Source: Candidatus Mycolicibacterium alkanivorans (GTDB lineage Bacteria > Actinomycetota > Actinomycetes > Mycobacteriales > Mycobacteriaceae). From it: a DNA stretch of 64,000 nucleotides. The translations under genes and the position numbers were made by a program. Below the pieces are notes generated by a model, which was given only the letters and a program-made list of their open reading frames with translations, ran no database searches and was not told the DNA's origin. The DNA lies in NCBI RefSeq assembly GCF_022760805.1, contig NZ_JAIVFL010000001.1, positions 2,170,001 to 2,234,000 on the forward strand, in the 5' to 3' direction. Positions 17,548-28,718 of this stretch are shown piece after piece (positions within the stretch are counted from its first letter, which is position 1; each line of letters opens with the position of its first letter).

Positions 17548-19479
17548 CTAGAGCTGCACGGGGTACTGCGGCTCGCTGATCGTGGGCACGATGCTGTGCT
17601 CGACGAAGATGGCGTGCCACAGCATGAAGATCAGCACCGTCCACAGCCGTCTGCTGTGATCGCCCTCCCCGGCGCGGTGCTCGTCGAGCATGGTGCGCAC
17701 GGCGGCCGTGTCGACGAACTGTCCGGCCTGCGAGGCGTCGATCATGCCGTAGGCCCAGTCCATCAGTTCGCCGGCGCGCAGCCAGTGCCGGATCGGAACC
17801 GGGAAACCCAGCTTGGCCCGGTTGAGCACGTGCGGCGGCACGATCGGCTCCAGCGCGCGGCGCAGTGCGTACTTGGTGGTGGTGCGGGTGATCTTCTGGT
17901 CGAACGGCAGCCGGGAGGCCGCTGCGAACACCTCGGGATCCAGGAACGGCACCCGCAGCTCCAGTGAGTTGGCCATCGTCATCTTGTCGGCCTTGACCAG
18001 GATGTCACCGCGCAGCCAGGTGAACAGATCGATGTGCTGCATCCGCGCCACCGGATCCCAGCCGGCCGACTCGGCGTAGATGGGGGCGGTGACGTCGGCG
18101 TGCGTCCAGCTGGACTTGAAACCGGGGAGCACCGCGCGCAACTGGTCGTCGGAGAAGCTGCGGGCATTGCCGTAGTACCGCTCTTCGAGCGTCAGCGAGC
18201 CGCGATGCAGCAGGCTCTTGCCGCGCAAACCTTCGGGCAGCGGCCGCGACGCCCGGCCCAGCGACTTGCGCACCGGGCGGGGTAGATAGTCGAAAGGCTT
18301 GAGCGACAACGGTTCCCGATAGATCGTGTAGCCGCCGAAGAGTTCGTCGGCTCCTTCGCCGGACAACACCACCTTGACGTGCTTGCGAGCCTCGCGCGCG
18401 ATGAAGAACAGCGGCACCAATGCCGGGTCGGCCACCGGTTCGTCGAGATACCAGACGATTTCGGGCAGCGCGGTCACGAACTCGGACTGGCTGACGACCT
18501 TGGCGACGTGCCGTGCGCCGATGGCCTCTGCCGAAGCCACCGCCACGTCGACCTCCGAGAAGCCCTCGCGCTCGAAGCCGGTGGTGAAGGTGATCAGCCT
18601 CGGGTTGTGGCGGATCGCCAGGGCGGCGATCGCGGTGGAGTCGATGCCGCCGGACAGGAAAGCACCCACCGTCACGTCGGCGCGCATGTGCTTGGCCACC
18701 GAATCCTCGAGGACGGCGGTGATCTCGTCGTAGCGGGCCTGCTCGCCGCCCGAGGTGAACGGTGTGGCGGCGAACCGCGGCACGAAGTACCGGCTGACCT
18801 TCGGCGCCTCACCGGGGCGGATCAACCCGTAGCAGCCGGACTCCAGCCGCCGGATACCGCGGTGCAGCGTCTCGGGCTCGGGTACGTACTGAAGAACCGT
18901 GTAGTGCTGGACGGCACGCTCGTCGATCACGGTGTCCAGGCCCAGCACCGGCGCGAGGTCGAGCAGGCACTTCTTCTCGCTGCCGACCGCGGTGCCGCCC
19001 GGGCCGGTCGCCATGAACAGCGGCTTGATGCCGAACGGGTCCCTTGCGCAGAACAGCTGATGGTCGCGGGTGTCCCAGAGCGCGAAGGCGAACATGCCGC
19101 GCAACCGGGCCAGCGCCTCGGTGCCCCAGTAGTGGTAGGCGGCCACGACGGCCTCGCCGTCACCATCGGTGGCGAACACCGCGCCGTCGCGCTCGGCGAG
19201 TTCGGCCCGCAGCTCGAGGTAGTTGTAGATCTCGCCGTTGAACACCAGCACGTAGCGGTCCGGCTCGCTGGGCGGGCCCCACCGCAGGGGCTGGTGAGAG
19301 TGCGCGATGTCGATGATCGACAGCCGGTTGAAGCCGAGCACCACCTGGTCATCGGCCCACGTCCCAGGCTCGTCCGGGCCGCGGTGGCGCATCAGCGGCG
19401 ACGCGCCGGCCACCGCCTCGACGGTCTGGGAGGTGATGCCGCTTGCCGGGGCTGAAACCAGGGCAAGCAGTCCGCACAC
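17548..19479 (-). CDS. asnB: Glutamine-dependent asparagine synthetase AsnB
   Basis: Makes asparagine from aspartate with ATP and glutamine; in mycobacteria the homolog is also linked to amidation of cell-wall peptidoglycan. It has 643 residues from GTG 19479. The start places Cys second, so Cys becomes the N-terminal nucleophile of the glutaminase domain (CGLLALVSAP). LMRHRGPDE and VFNGEIYNYLELRAELAE belong to that domain. The synthetase domain has the ATP-binding SGGIDSTAIAAL and VVLSGEGADELFGGY. Convergent with adoK across the tandem repeat, divergent from ctaC. Confidence 0.95.
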   Translation of the reverse strand: MCGLLALVSAPASGITSQTVEAVAGASPLMRHRGPDEPGTWADDQVVLGFNRLSIIDIAHSHQPLRWGPPSEPDRYVLVFNGEIYNYLELRAELAERDGAVFATDGDGEAVVAAYHYWGTEALARLRGMFAFALWDTRDHQLFCARDPFGIKPLFMATGPGGTAVGSEKKCLLDLAPVLGLDTVIDERAVQHYTVLQYVPEPETLHRGIRRLESGCYGLIRPGEAPKVSRYFVPRFAATPFTSGGEQARYDEITAVLEDSVAKHMRADVTVGAFLSGGIDSTAIAALAIRHNPRLITFTTGFEREGFSEVDVAVASAEAIGARHVAKVVSQSEFVTALPEIVWYLDEPVADPALVPLFFIAREARKHVKVVLSGEGADELFGGYTIYREPLSLKPFDYLPRPVRKSLGRASRPLPEGLRGKSLLHRGSLTLEERYYGNARSFSDDQLRAVLPGFKSSWTHADVTAPIYAESAGWDPVARMQHIDLFTWLRGDILVKADKMTMANSLELRVPFLDPEVFAAASRLPFDQKITRTTTKYALRRALEPIVPPHVLNRAKLGFPVPIRHWLRAGELMDWAYGMIDASQAGQFVDTAAVRTMLDEHRAGEGDHSRRLWTVLIFMLWHAIFVEHSIVPTISEPQYPVQL

Positions 19480-19687
19480 GCGGCCAAGTATGCCGCACGT
19501 CGGGAGTGCGTCGAACGCGCGGCACCGTCGAGGATATGACGGAACACGACCGAATTGGAGGTGTGTCGGGCTTGGTGATCCCGCGTGGTCTACGCTGCGT
19601 AGTATTCGATTCGCGAAAAAGTTCCCGCGATGAGAAAAATGCGGTTCATTAGGGCCATGGGCAGGACCTGAAACAGGAGGCGCCAAA

Positions 19688-20728
19688 GTGAAGACCCGCG
19701 GTTCCCGGCTCCGTAGGGTGGCGTTGGCCGTCACCATCGGTGTGCTGGCGCTGTCGCTCAGCGGGTGCAGCTGGCAGGAAGTGTTGGGCCTAGGCTGGCC
19801 CAAGGGCATCACTCCGGAAGCGCACGCCAACCGTGACCTGTTCGTCGGCTCCGTCGCTGCCGCTCTCGTCATCGGCGTGATCGTGTGGGGTCTGACCTTC
19901 TGGACCGTGACCTTCCACCGCAAGAAGAAGGGCTCCGGCGACGAGCTGCCGCGCCAGTTCGGCTACAACATGCCGCTGGAACTGGTGCTGACCGTCATCC
20001 CGTTCCTGATCATCTCGGTGCTCTTCTACTTCACGGTCGTCGTGCAGGAGAAGATGCTGCACAAGGAGCCGAACCCCGAGGTCGTCGTCGACGTCACCGC
20101 CTTTCAGTGGAACTGGAAGTTCGGCTACCAGAAGATCGCCTTCAAAGACGGCACGTTCAACTACGACGGCGCAGACAACGCCCCCAAGGCCGCGATGGTC
20201 TCCAAGCCCGAGGGGGTGGACGCACGCAGCGGCGAGGAGAAGGTCGGTGCGGTGCGCGGCCTGAACCCCGAGGACCGCAGCTACCTGAACTTCGACAAGG
20301 TCGAGACGCTGGGAACCAGTTACGAGATCCCGGTCCTGGTGGTTCCGGTCGGCAAGCGCATCGAGTTCCAGGTTGCCTCCGCCGACGTCATCCACTCGTT
20401 CTGGGTGCCCGAGTTCCTGTTCAAGCGCGACGCCTTCCCGGATCCGGCGGCCAACCACTCGGACAACAAGTTCCAGGTGGCCGAGATCGAGCAGACCGGT
20501 GCGTTCGTCGGCCGGTGCGCGGAGATGTGCGGCACCTACCACTCGATGATGAACTTCGAGATCCGGGTGGTGTCGGCCGACGACTTCAAGGCCTACATGA
20601 ACGCGCGCATCGCAGGTAAGACGAATGCCGAAGCGCTGCAGGCGATCAACCAGTCGCCGGTCGCGATCAGCACCCACCCGTTCGACACCCGGCGGGGCCA
20701 GCAGGTAATCCCGCAGGCGAGCAAGTAG
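19688..20728 (+). CDS. ctaC: Cytochrome c oxidase subunit II CtaC (lipoprotein)
   Basis: CuA-carrying subunit of the aa3 oxidase, which takes electrons from the cytochrome bcc complex. It has 346 residues. A signal peptide ends in the lipobox LSGC (Cys27). Two membrane helices follow (about 56-80 and 98-122), then the cupredoxin domain with [10 protein letters not shown] and [14 protein letters not shown], which supply the CuA ligands. The start GTG 19688 has an ACAGGAGG ribosome site at 19674-19681. ctaF follows after 11 bases; a TAGTAT hexamer at 19597-19602 may be part of its promoter. Confidence 0.96.
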   Translation: MKTRGSRLRRVALAVTIGVLALSLSGCSWQEVLGLGWPKGITPEAHANRDLFVGSVAAALVIGVIVWGLTFWTVTFHRKKKGSGDELPRQFGYNMPLELVLTVIPFLIISVLFYFTVVVQEKMLHKEPNPEVVVDVTAFQWNWKFGYQKIAFKDGTFNYDGADNAPKAAMVSKPEGVDARSGEEKVGAVRGLNPEDRSYLNFDKVETLGTSYEIPVLVVPVGKRIEFQVASADVIHSFWVPEFLFKRDAFPDPAANHSDNKFQVAEIEQTGAFVGRCAEMCGTYHSMMNFEIRVVSADDFKAYMNARIAGKTNAEALQAINQSPVAISTHPFDTRRGQQVIPQASK

Positions 20729-20739
20729 GGGACTAGCTC

Positions 20740-21159
20740 ATGCATATCGAAGCCAGGCTGTTCGAGATCCTGACCGCTTTCTTCGTCCTTGCCTCGATCG
20801 TCTACGGCGTGCTCACGGCGGTCTTCGGTAACGGCGGCATCGAGTGGGCGGGCACCACCGCGCTGGTGCTCACCGCGGGCCTGTCGTTGATCATCGGCAC
20901 ATTCTTCCGTTTCGTGGCCCGTCGTCTCGACACCCGGCCCGAGGACTACGAGGATGCTGAGATCAGCGACGGCGCAGGGGAGTTGGGGTTCTACGCCCCG
21001 CACAGTTGGTGGCCGATCCTGATCGCACTGGCCTTCTCGACCGCCGCCGTCGGCGCCGCCCTGTGGCTGCCGTGGCTGATCGTGGCCGGCGTCGTGTTCG
21101 TGCTCGGCGCGGTTTCCGGACTCGTCTTCGAGTACTACGTCGGTCCCGAAAAGCACTGA
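20740..21159 (+). CDS. ctaF: Cytochrome c oxidase subunit IV CtaF (actinobacterial)
   Basis: A small actinobacterial subunit of the aa3 oxidase, with 139 residues and four membrane segments in two hairpins (residues ~5-25, 32-52, 88-108, 110-130), separated by a charged loop with [29 protein letters not shown] is the family hallmark. It starts at ATG 20740, 11 bases after ctaC, and is surely co-transcribed. It belongs to the respiratory supercomplex with the qcr products encoded on the other strand nearby. Confidence 0.93.
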   Translation: MHIEARLFEILTAFFVLASIVYGVLTAVFGNGGIEWAGTTALVLTAGLSLIIGTFFRFVARRLDTRPEDYEDAEISDGAGELGFYAPHSWWPILIALAFSTAAVGAALWLPWLIVAGVVFVLGAVSGLVFEYYVGPEKH

Positions 21160-21331
21160 GCGCCCGAAGGTCACAATCGAGGCGTCACTTGACGCGCTAC
21201 GGTGTGCTGTGACGCGCCCCGCTGGCCTGGTTGGGTAGGGTTCAGCCGGGGCAATGCGAGGCGTCGGCATGCTGCGCGCCAGTCCTTGGCCCGCGTGCTG
21301 CGGTGATGTAGTCGAAAGAGGACAGGCGAGG

Positions 21332-22168
21332 ATGAGCGGGCCGAATCCGCCAGATGAGGAGCCCAGCGGTCAGCCGACCGACGAGTACCGGGACGACCAG
21401 GTCACCGATACCGGCTTCCACCGGGCCTATTCCGCCCCGGAGTCCGAGCAGTACACCGCGGGCCCCTTCGTCGCACCCGATCCCCGGCTCTACGACTACG
21501 ACACCTACGACTCCGCACCCGAGGTCATCGAGGACACCGAACCGCCGAAATGGCCGTGGGTCGTGGGTGTCACGGCCATCATCGCCGCGGTCGCCCTGGT
21601 GGTGTCGGTATCGCTGTTGGTGACCAGCACCGACACCGACAAGCTGGCCACCCCCAAGACCACCACGACAGTGTCGCTGCCGCCGGTGCAGGACCAGATC
21701 ACCACGACGGTGCCGCCGCCACCTCCGCCACCCCGCCGACCACCGAGGAACCGCCCCCGCCGCCGCCCACCGAGACCGGTGACGGTGACGCCGGAACCGC
21801 CGCCACCACCACCACCGCCGCCGCCCGTCACGACGGAGGCACCGCCGCCGGTGACGACGACGCCGCCGCCGCCCCCGACGACCACCACACCGGCCGGGCC
21901 GCGACAGGTCACCTACTCGGTGACGGGGACCAAGGCGCCCGGTGACATCATCACCGTGACGTATGTCGACGCCTCAGGGCGTCGCCGCACCCAGCGAAAC
22001 GTCTACATCCCGTGGTCGCTGACGGTCACACCGATTTCGCAGTCCGACGTCGGCTCGGTACAGGCCTCCAGCCTGTTCCTGGTCAGCAAGCTGAACTGCT
22101 CGATCACCACTAGCGACGGGACCGTGCTCTCGTCGAACCAGAACAACTCAGCGCAGACGAGCTGCTGA
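21332..22168 (+). CDS. mmpS3: MmpS3-like membrane protein with Pro/Thr-rich linker
   Basis: A 278-residue protein. The acidic cytoplasmic N terminus contains [18 protein letters not shown]. One membrane helix follows ([20 protein letters not shown], about 74-93), then a Pro/Thr-rich linker, then the MmpS beta-domain ([20 protein letters not shown] to the last Cys). The start ATG 21332 follows AGGCGAGG. In the linker, bases 21738-21780 give an Arg-rich segment ([15 protein letters not shown]); the +1 frame over the same bases reads [16 protein letters not shown], which fits the family. That pattern suggests two compensating indels. It is next to ctaC-ctaF as in other mycobacteria; the role of MmpS3 itself is not well defined. 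Confidence 0.9.
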   Translation: MSGPNPPDEEPSGQPTDEYRDDQVTDTGFHRAYSAPESEQYTAGPFVAPDPRLYDYDTYDSAPEVIEDTEPPKWPWVVGVTAIIAAVALVVSVSLLVTSTDTDKLATPKTTTTVSLPPVQDQITTTVPPPPPPPRRPPRNRPRRRPPRPVTVTPEPPPPPPPPPPVTTEAPPPVTTTPPPPPTTTTPAGPRQVTYSVTGTKAPGDIITVTYVDASGRRRTQRNVYIPWSLTVTPISQSDVGSVQASSLFLVSKLNCSITTSDGTVLSSNQNNSAQTSC

Positions 22169-22884
22169 TGGCGCGTGAATCGGAGGTCGCCGTGGTCGGG
22201 ACACAAGACGACGACCGGTCGCCGGAGACGGTGGACCGCGTCCTGGTCGGTGTGTGTGGAGCGATCTGGCTGGTGCTGCTAGCGGTGACGGTCATTGCTA
22301 TCGTCGCGCTGGTCGACCTCGGCCGCGGCCACACCATCGGCGGCGAAGGCAAACACACGACGTGGGTGCTCTACAGCGTCATCGCCGTCTCGGCGCTGAT
22401 CATCGTCGGCGCCATCCCGCTGTTGATCCGGGCCCGCCGCGCAGCGCAGGCCGTGCCCGTCCTGCCGGCCGCCGCGACGGCGACCAAGGCTGCCGCGCCG
22501 CCGCCACAAACGCCGGCCGCGGCCCCCGTGCGGCCCACAGAGGCGCCGACCGAGAAGCTCAAGGTATTCGGCGCGACCGTCGACCCGTACGAGCCGTATC
22601 AGCCTGCGTTCGCCCAGTCTTCGGCGACCCGGCGGGCAGACTTGCTCATCCCGGCGACCGAGCTGGACCGGCTGTGGCTGCGCGGCACAATAACTCTGCT
22701 GGGTGCGATCGGCCTGGCCCTGGTCGGGGTTTCGCTCGCGACCTATCTTCTGGCCGTCGACAATCAGACCGGCGCATGGGTGGCGCTGGGCCTCGCGGCC
22801 GTCGTCACCGTCGCGATGCCGGTGCTCCCGGTGTTCTATCTGCGTCAGCTGCACGCCGCGCTGGACGAAGCCCAGGCCGAGTAG
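22168..22884 (+). CDS. DUF2561 membrane protein (Rv2197c-like)
   Basis: A 238-residue protein with four membrane segments: VLVGVCGAIWLVLLAVTVIA, VLYSVIAVSALIIVGAIPLL, ITLLGAIGLALVGVSLATYL and AVVTVAMPVLPVFYL. An Ala/Pro-rich cytoplasmic loop separates the two pairs. ATG 22168 overlaps the mmpS3 stop as TGATG, so the two are coupled. The function is unknown. Its consistent place between mmpS3 and the convergent qcrB suggests, weakly, a link with the respiratory chain. Confidence 0.85.
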   Translation: MARESEVAVVGTQDDDRSPETVDRVLVGVCGAIWLVLLAVTVIAIVALVDLGRGHTIGGEGKHTTWVLYSVIAVSALIIVGAIPLLIRARRAAQAVPVLPAAATATKAAAPPPQTPAAAPVRPTEAPTEKLKVFGATVDPYEPYQPAFAQSSATRRADLLIPATELDRLWLRGTITLLGAIGLALVGVSLATYLLAVDNQTGAWVALGLAAVVTVAMPVLPVFYLRQLHAALDEAQAE

Positions 22885-22897
22885 GGGCTCGGAGCAG

Positions 22898-23109
22898 TTG
22901 ACCGGGATACCGGTACACGAGCGCGCAGAACGCGCATTGCGCGCACGCCTACGAGGCGATGCCGCCGAAGAAGAAGCGGCAACGCGCCGCCACCCAACGA
23001 CAGGTCCGACGCGCACCCGGAATTCACGCAGCACGTCGAGAACGCGATGTTCTACGCGCTCAAAGATGGCCTGGACCTGCAGCAACAGATTTCCGATCCA
23101 GCCGCTGTC
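22898..23109 (+). pseudogene. Possible degenerate small gene
   Basis: From TTG 22898 the frame reads TGIPVHERAERALRARL and GDAAEEEAA. It then appears to shift at about 22975-22995 into a frame giving NDRSDAHPEFTQHVENAMF and YALKDGLDLQQQISDPAAV, which looks like real protein sequence (amphipathic, good mycobacterial codons). The sequence then degenerates before the terminator. I do not recognise the family. Alternatively the whole interval from 22885 to 23178 is non-coding. Nothing else is seen in this gap. Confidence 0.35.
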
Positions 23110-23178
23110 ACCGTGCATCACGCGGCGGCGGCCGCGATCGGAAGACGTCGGCTCCACATCGCCCACAGACGACTCGCC

Positions 23179-23226
23179 CACAACGGCGAAAGCCCCGGGC
23201 CGAGACCCGGGGCTTTCGCCGTTGTG
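23179..23226. terminator. Perfect 21-bp inverted repeat, bidirectional terminator
   Basis: Bases 23179-23199 are the exact reverse complement of 23206-23226, with the six-base loop CCGAGA between. The core is GGCGAAAGCCCCGGG. It sits 4 bases beyond the qcrB stop and closes the convergent mmpS3 and qcr units. No long U-tract is present on either side, as is common for mycobacterial terminators. Confidence 0.85.
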
Positions 23227-23230
23227 ACTT

Positions 23231-24871
23231 CTAGTGCCGGCCGTTGCCGTTCGGCCCGGACTCGTCGTCCTGCCACTCCCGAAGCGCGGTGAGCGCCTTG
23301 ACCTCGGTCGCGTGATCGGCCGCGTTGAGCGCAGCATCCTCGGAGGCCGGGTCGGCAGTGAGGAAGCTGCCATGGCCCGGTGCGCCGCTGGCGCCCAGCT
23401 TGTTCATCCGCTTGGGTATCGCGGCTCCCTGGTATTCCAGCGGAATCGGGTGGCCGTGGTCGTCGACCGGGCCGAGCGGCTGGTGCAGCTCGATGTAGGC
23501 GCCGTGCGGTAGACGGGTGATGATTCCCGTCTCGACACCGTGCTCGAGCACCTCTCGGTCGCTGCGCTGCAGGCCCACCGCCCAGCGGTAGGCGACGAAG
23601 AACACCAGCGGCGGCAGTACGAGCATGCCGACGCGGCCGATCCACGTCGTCGCGTTGAGCGAGATGTAGAACTTCAACGCGATGATGTCGTTCATCGCGG
23701 CCAGCGTCAGCACCATGTAGAAGGCAATCGCCATGGCGCCGATGCCCGTTCGCACCGGAACGTCACGCGGACGCTGCAGCAGGTTGTGGTGGGCGCTGTC
23801 GCCGGAGAACTTGGCCTCCAGGAACGGGTAGATCGTCAGCAGCAGGAACACCAGACCCATCACGATGGCCACCCAGAAGGCCGCCGGCACGGTGTGGTGC
23901 CAGAAGTAGAGCTCCCACGGCGGGAAGATACGGGCCAGACCCTCGGTCCACATCATGTAGAAGTCGGGCTGGCTGCCGGCCGAGACCTGCGAGGGCTTGT
24001 AGGGGCCCAACTGCCAGATCGGGTTGATCTGCAGCAGACCGCCCATCAGGCCGAGGACGCCGACGATCACGGCGAAGAACGCGCCGGACTTCACCGCGAA
24101 CACCGGCATGACGCGGACGCCGACGACGTTCTTCTCGGTCCGTCCCGGGCCGGGGAACTGGGTGTGCTTCTGGAACCACACCAGCGCCAGGTGAATCCCG
24201 ATGAGCGCCAGGATGATTCCCGGGATGATCAGGATGTGCAGCGCGTACAACCGCGGAATGATGATGTTGCCCGGGAAGTCGCCGCCGAACAGCGCCCAGT
24301 GCAGCCAGGTTCCGATGATCGGCAGGCCCAGGGTGATCGACGAGAGCGCGGCGCGCAGGCCGATACCGGACAGCAGGTCGTCGGGCAGCGAGTAACCGAA
24401 GTAACCCTCGAACATCGCCAGGATCAGCAGCAGCGAGCCGATGACCCAGTTGGCCTCACGGGGCCGGCGGAACGCGCCGGTGAAGAAGATGCGAGCCAGG
24501 TGCACCATGATCGCCGCGGCGAACATCAGTGCGGCCCAGTGGTGGATCTGGCGGACGAACAGGCCGCCGCGCACCTCGAAGCTGATGTCCAGCGTCGTCT
24601 CGTAGGCCCGCGACATCTGCACACCGCGCAGCGGCTGGTAGACGCCGTTGTAGGTGACCTCAGTCATCGAGGGGTCGAAGAACAGGCTCAGGTACACGCC
24701 GGTGAGCAGCAGGACGATGAAGCTGTACAGCGCCACCTCGCCCAGCAGGAACGACCAGTGGGTGGGGAAGACCTTGTTCAGCTGTCGTCTGACCGCAGCC
24801 GACGGGTGATAGCGCGAGTCGATTGCGTCGCCCTGCTTGGCCAGGCGTTCGGCGATCTTGGAGGAACTCAT
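23231..24871 (-). CDS. qcrB: Menaquinol:cytochrome c reductase cytochrome b subunit QcrB
   Basis: Membrane core of the bcc complex: oxidises menaquinol and passes electrons to the Rieske protein and the b hemes. It has 546 residues. Heme-ligand helices include [20 protein letters not shown] and [27 protein letters not shown] replaces the PEWY loop of other organisms, as usual in mycobacteria, and forms part of the quinol-oxidation site (target of Q203-type inhibitors). The long hydrophilic C-terminal extension is also typical of actinobacteria. The start ATG 24871 overlaps the qcrA stop as ATGA. Confidence 0.96.
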   Translation of the reverse strand: MSSSKIAERLAKQGDAIDSRYHPSAAVRRQLNKVFPTHWSFLLGEVALYSFIVLLLTGVYLSLFFDPSMTEVTYNGVYQPLRGVQMSRAYETTLDISFEVRGGLFVRQIHHWAALMFAAAIMVHLARIFFTGAFRRPREANWVIGSLLLILAMFEGYFGYSLPDDLLSGIGLRAALSSITLGLPIIGTWLHWALFGGDFPGNIIIPRLYALHILIIPGIILALIGIHLALVWFQKHTQFPGPGRTEKNVVGVRVMPVFAVKSGAFFAVIVGVLGLMGGLLQINPIWQLGPYKPSQVSAGSQPDFYMMWTEGLARIFPPWELYFWHHTVPAAFWVAIVMGLVFLLLTIYPFLEAKFSGDSAHHNLLQRPRDVPVRTGIGAMAIAFYMVLTLAAMNDIIALKFYISLNATTWIGRVGMLVLPPLVFFVAYRWAVGLQRSDREVLEHGVETGIITRLPHGAYIELHQPLGPVDDHGHPIPLEYQGAAIPKRMNKLGASGAPGHGSFLTADPASEDAALNAADHATEVKALTALREWQDDESGPNGNGRH

Positions 24872-26061
24872 GATGTGCGCTCCCAGAATGCGGGTCCGAC
24901 GGATTCGATGAAGTCGCCGTTGGCGACCAGGTAGCCCTCTTGATCAATGGTGATCGGCAGCTGTGCCAGCGCTCGTGCGGCCGGTCCGAAGATCGGCCGC
25001 GCGAACTGCAGTGCGTCGAACTGCGATTGGTGGCACGGGCACAGGATGCGGTAGGTCTGCTGCTCGTACAGCGATGCCGGGCAGCCCAGGTGCGAGCACA
25101 CCTTGGTGTAGGCGAACAGGTCACCGAAGTTGAAGCTCTCCTGGCCCCGACGCTTGACCACGCGGGACATGTCGATCGGCTTGATGCGGATGAGCATCAC
25201 CGGGTTGCGCACGCCCAGGGCGATCTCGGACAGCTTCTCGTGCGATTCGACGGTGGTGCCGTCGCCGTCGGACTCGCGCCAGGGGAACACCGTTTCCATA
25301 CCGCCGGCATCGATGTCCTCCGGGCGCATCTTGACGAACGGCGACTCACCCGGCAGGCCGGTGGCCCGGGCCAGATAGATCGTCTCGCCCTCGAAGCGGG
25401 GGGTCCAGCCGGAGGTCCACAGCACGGCCTTCTTGCCCTCGGCGGTCGGAACGACCGGCTTCCACGGATTCTTGATCAGGCCGCCGATGAAGGCCACCAG
25501 GGTGCCGACGCCGAAGGCGCCGATGCCGATGCCCAGCGACATCCCGATCATCTTGCGGCGCTTGATCGTCGAACCCTCGAGGGCGTCGGTGAGGTTGGCC
25601 GCGACCGTCTCGCGGTCCAGCTCCGAGGACGCGCCGTCATGGCGCTCCTGGACGGAGATCTCCTGCGGGATGAACCGCTTCTGGAACAGGACCGCTCCGA
25701 TGCCGATCGCCAGGATCGACAGGCCGAAGGTCAGGCCGTACATCGGTGTGGCCAGGTTGTAGAGGAAGTTGCCCTTGGTGTGGTCCGGCTTGTACTCCCA
25801 CGGCCAGAACAGGAAGACCACCAGCAGCAGCAGGCCGCTGACACCGCCGAGCATCAGCCAGAACGCCACCAAGCGCTCGGAGCGCTTCTCGGCGCGGGTG
25901 CCCTCGACGGGCCAGCGCGGCTCCTTGAGGATGGTCTCGACGCCGTCGATGCGGCCTCCGAGTTCGACCAGCTCCTCGCGCGACATCTGCGCGAGGAGCT
26001 CGTCGGTCGGCTGACCGGGTACCCCGGTGCTCGAGGTGTCACTGCCCTGCATATCACTCAT
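24868..26061 (-). CDS. qcrA: Rieske iron-sulfur subunit QcrA
   Basis: Carries electrons from menaquinol to cytochrome cc. It has 397 residues from ATG 26061. Actinobacterial QcrA has three N-terminal membrane helices, visible here ([58 protein letters not shown]). The C-terminal Rieske domain has CSHLGC and CPCHQSQFD, giving the two Cys and two His ligands of the [2Fe-2S] cluster. It overlaps both neighbours by 4 bases (ATGA). Confidence 0.96.
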   Translation of the reverse strand: MSDMQGSDTSSTGVPGQPTDELLAQMSREELVELGGRIDGVETILKEPRWPVEGTRAEKRSERLVAFWLMLGGVSGLLLLVVFLFWPWEYKPDHTKGNFLYNLATPMYGLTFGLSILAIGIGAVLFQKRFIPQEISVQERHDGASSELDRETVAANLTDALEGSTIKRRKMIGMSLGIGIGAFGVGTLVAFIGGLIKNPWKPVVPTAEGKKAVLWTSGWTPRFEGETIYLARATGLPGESPFVKMRPEDIDAGGMETVFPWRESDGDGTTVESHEKLSEIALGVRNPVMLIRIKPIDMSRVVKRRGQESFNFGDLFAYTKVCSHLGCPASLYEQQTYRILCPCHQSQFDALQFARPIFGPAARALAQLPITIDQEGYLVANGDFIESVGPAFWERTS

Positions 26062-26897
26062 GCCCTCGCCCCGATCCAGAGCGCCGCCGCGATGGCGGCG
26101 ACCATGCCGATGATCCACATCGCCATACCTTCAGGAGCGGGCCCGAGCCCGCCGAGCCCGTAGCCACCGGGATTCGGTGTGTGGGCCGCCATCCGGACGT
26201 AGGCGACGATGTCCTTCTTCTCCTCCGGCGACAGCTGGCGATCGGAGAACTTGGGCATGTTCTGCGGACCGGTCAGCATCGCGGTGTAGATCTGCGCCGG
26301 TGAGGCGTCGGTCAGGCCGGGCGCGTACTTGCCCGACGACAGCGCCCCGCCCTTGCCGGTGAAGTTGTGGCAGGACGCGCAGTTGAGGCGGAACAGGTCA
26401 CCGCTGCGTGCCACGTCGTTGCCGATCAGCGACTGGACGGCGATCTGCCCGTTGGCGTCGCGGGGGGTCAGCGGTCCGCCGCCGTTGGCCTGGATGTAGG
26501 CGCCCAGTGCATCGGTCTGGGCCTCGTCGAAGGCCGGGGCCTTGCGGGGAGCCTGGGCTTCGCCGCGTATCGCCGGCATGCGGCCGGTGTTGACCTGGAA
26601 GAAGACAGCGGCCTCGCCGACGCCGATCAGGCTGGGCCCGCGGCCCTGAACACCTTGCAGGTTGGCGCCATGGCAGGTGATGCAGGCCGTGTCGTAGAGC
26701 TGCTTACCGGTGCGCAGCAGTGCCGACTGCGATTCGTCGGCGACCGCCACCTGCGGCGTAGGAGTAAGTGTGGCGGCAAGCCCTCCAGCGACTCCGAGGC
26801 CGACCAGCAGCAGCAGCGCGCCAGTCAGACGGCGACGTAGTCGGCGGCGCGACTTGTCGCTCATCCCGGATCCGAACCGCCCCATCTTCTTGAGCAT
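26058..26897 (-). CDS. qcrC: Diheme cytochrome c subunit QcrC
   Basis: A membrane-anchored diheme cytochrome c that bridges the bcc complex and aa3 oxidase directly. It has 279 residues from ATG 26897 (RBS AGAAGGGG). Two heme sites are CITCH and CASCH. An N-terminal helix ([18 protein letters not shown]) and a C-terminal helix ([18 protein letters not shown]) anchor it, with the heme domains outside. The upstream ATG 26912 lies against the ctaE stop and is less likely. It overlaps qcrA by ATGA. Confidence 0.95.
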   Translation of the reverse strand: MLKKMGRFGSGMSDKSRRRLRRRLTGALLLLVGLGVAGGLAATLTPTPQVAVADESQSALLRTGKQLYDTACITCHGANLQGVQGRGPSLIGVGEAAVFFQVNTGRMPAIRGEAQAPRKAPAFDEAQTDALGAYIQANGGGPLTPRDANGQIAVQSLIGNDVARSGDLFRLNCASCHNFTGKGGALSSGKYAPGLTDASPAQIYTAMLTGPQNMPKFSDRQLSPEEKKDIVAYVRMAAHTPNPGGYGLGGLGPAPEGMAMWIIGMVAAIAAALWIGARA

Positions 26898-26911
26898 CGA
26901 ACCCCTTCTCA

Positions 26912-27577
<666 letters not shown>

Positions 27578-27635
27578 TCATAACTGTCGTTGATCGGCGC
27601 TGTGAAGTTCCCGGCCGGCGTGCGAGTATCGGCGC

Positions 27636-28718
27636 GTGACGCAGCCCATTTCGCAGCCCCCGTCCGGCGCCCCGATTTCGACATGGCCGCAGGTCCTGGG
27701 CCGGTTGACGGCCGGAGCGGAACTCGCGCCCGGCGAGAGCGGCTGGGCGATGGACCAGATCATGACGGGGGCCGCGACGCCGGCTCAGATCGCCGCCTTC
27801 GGCGTGTCGATGAAGATGAAGCGCCCGACGGCCACCGAGGTGCGTGAGTTGGCCGATACCATGCTGCGCTACGCCCTCCGGGTGCCGACCGACGTCATCG
27901 GCACCGACACCGTCGACATCGTGGGAACCGGCGGTGATCAGGCCAACACCGTCAACCTGTCCACGATGGCCTCGATCGTGGTCGCCGCGGCCGGCGTGCC
28001 GGTGGTCAAGCACGGTAACCGGGCCGCGTCGTCGAAGAGTGGGGGCGCCGACATGCTCGAGGCTCTCGGCGTCCGCATCGATCTGGGGCCCGACGAGGTG
28101 GCCCGCTGCGTGGCCGAGATCGGTATCGGCTTCTGCTTCGCCCCGGTGTTCCACCCGTCCTACAAGTACGCCGGAGCGCCGCGCCGGGAGATCGGTGTTC
28201 CGACCGTCTTCAATCTGCTTGGCCCCCTTACCAATCCGGCCGGTCCGCGGGCGGGCCTGATCGGCTGCGCCTTCGGCGACCTGGCCGAGGTCATGGCCGG
28301 GGTTTTCGCCGCGCGCCGCTGCAGCGTCCTGGTGGTGCATGGTGACGACGGCCTTGATGAACTGACGACGACCACCACGAGCACGATCTGGCGGGTGCAG
28401 GCCGGCACGATCGACAAGCTCACCTTCGATCCGCTGGGCTTCGGGTTCCCGCGGGCCCGCGTCGAAGAGCTGGTCGGGGGAGACTCCGAGTTCAACGCGG
28501 CCGAGGCGCGCAACGTGCTCGGCGGCGCCAAGGGCCCGGTCCGCGATGCTGTCATCCTCAACGCGGCGGGCGCGATGGTGGCCCACGCGGGGCTATCCAG
28601 CCACGCCGAATGGCTGCCGTCCTGGGAGGAGGGGCTGGGCCGGGCTGCCGAAGCGATCGACTCGGGGGCGGCCGAGCAGCTCCTCGCGCGCTGGGTGCGC
28701 TTCACACAGGAGCTCTGA
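27636..28718 (+). CDS. trpD: Anthranilate phosphoribosyltransferase TrpD
   Basis: Second step of tryptophan synthesis: couples anthranilate and PRPP. It has 360 residues from GTG 27636. The PRPP-binding [14 protein letters not shown] and [21 protein letters not shown] are present, as are [11 protein letters not shown] and [10 protein letters not shown]. It stands alone rather than in a trp operon, as in other mycobacteria. The last 126 bases overlap the 3' end of the nuclease gene on the minus strand. Confidence 0.95.
   Translation: MTQPISQPPSGAPISTWPQVLGRLTAGAELAPGESGWAMDQIMTGAATPAQIAAFGVSMKMKRPTATEVRELADTMLRYALRVPTDVIGTDTVDIVGTGGDQANTVNLSTMASIVVAAAGVPVVKHGNRAASSKSGGADMLEALGVRIDLGPDEVARCVAEIGIGFCFAPVFHPSYKYAGAPRREIGVPTVFNLLGPLTNPAGPRAGLIGCAFGDLAEVMAGVFAARRCSVLVVHGDDGLDELTTTTTSTIWRVQAGTIDKLTFDPLGFGFPRARVEELVGGDSEFNAAEARNVLGGAKGPVRDAVILNAAGAMVAHAGLSSHAEWLPSWEEGLGRAAEAIDSGAAEQLLARWVRFTQEL

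Noticed and set aside
23540..26163. Long plus-strand frames (464 and 407 aa) opposite qcrB and qcrA
   Set aside because: Asp/Gln/His-rich antisense shadows of membrane helices; qcrB and qcrA are intact on the other strand.
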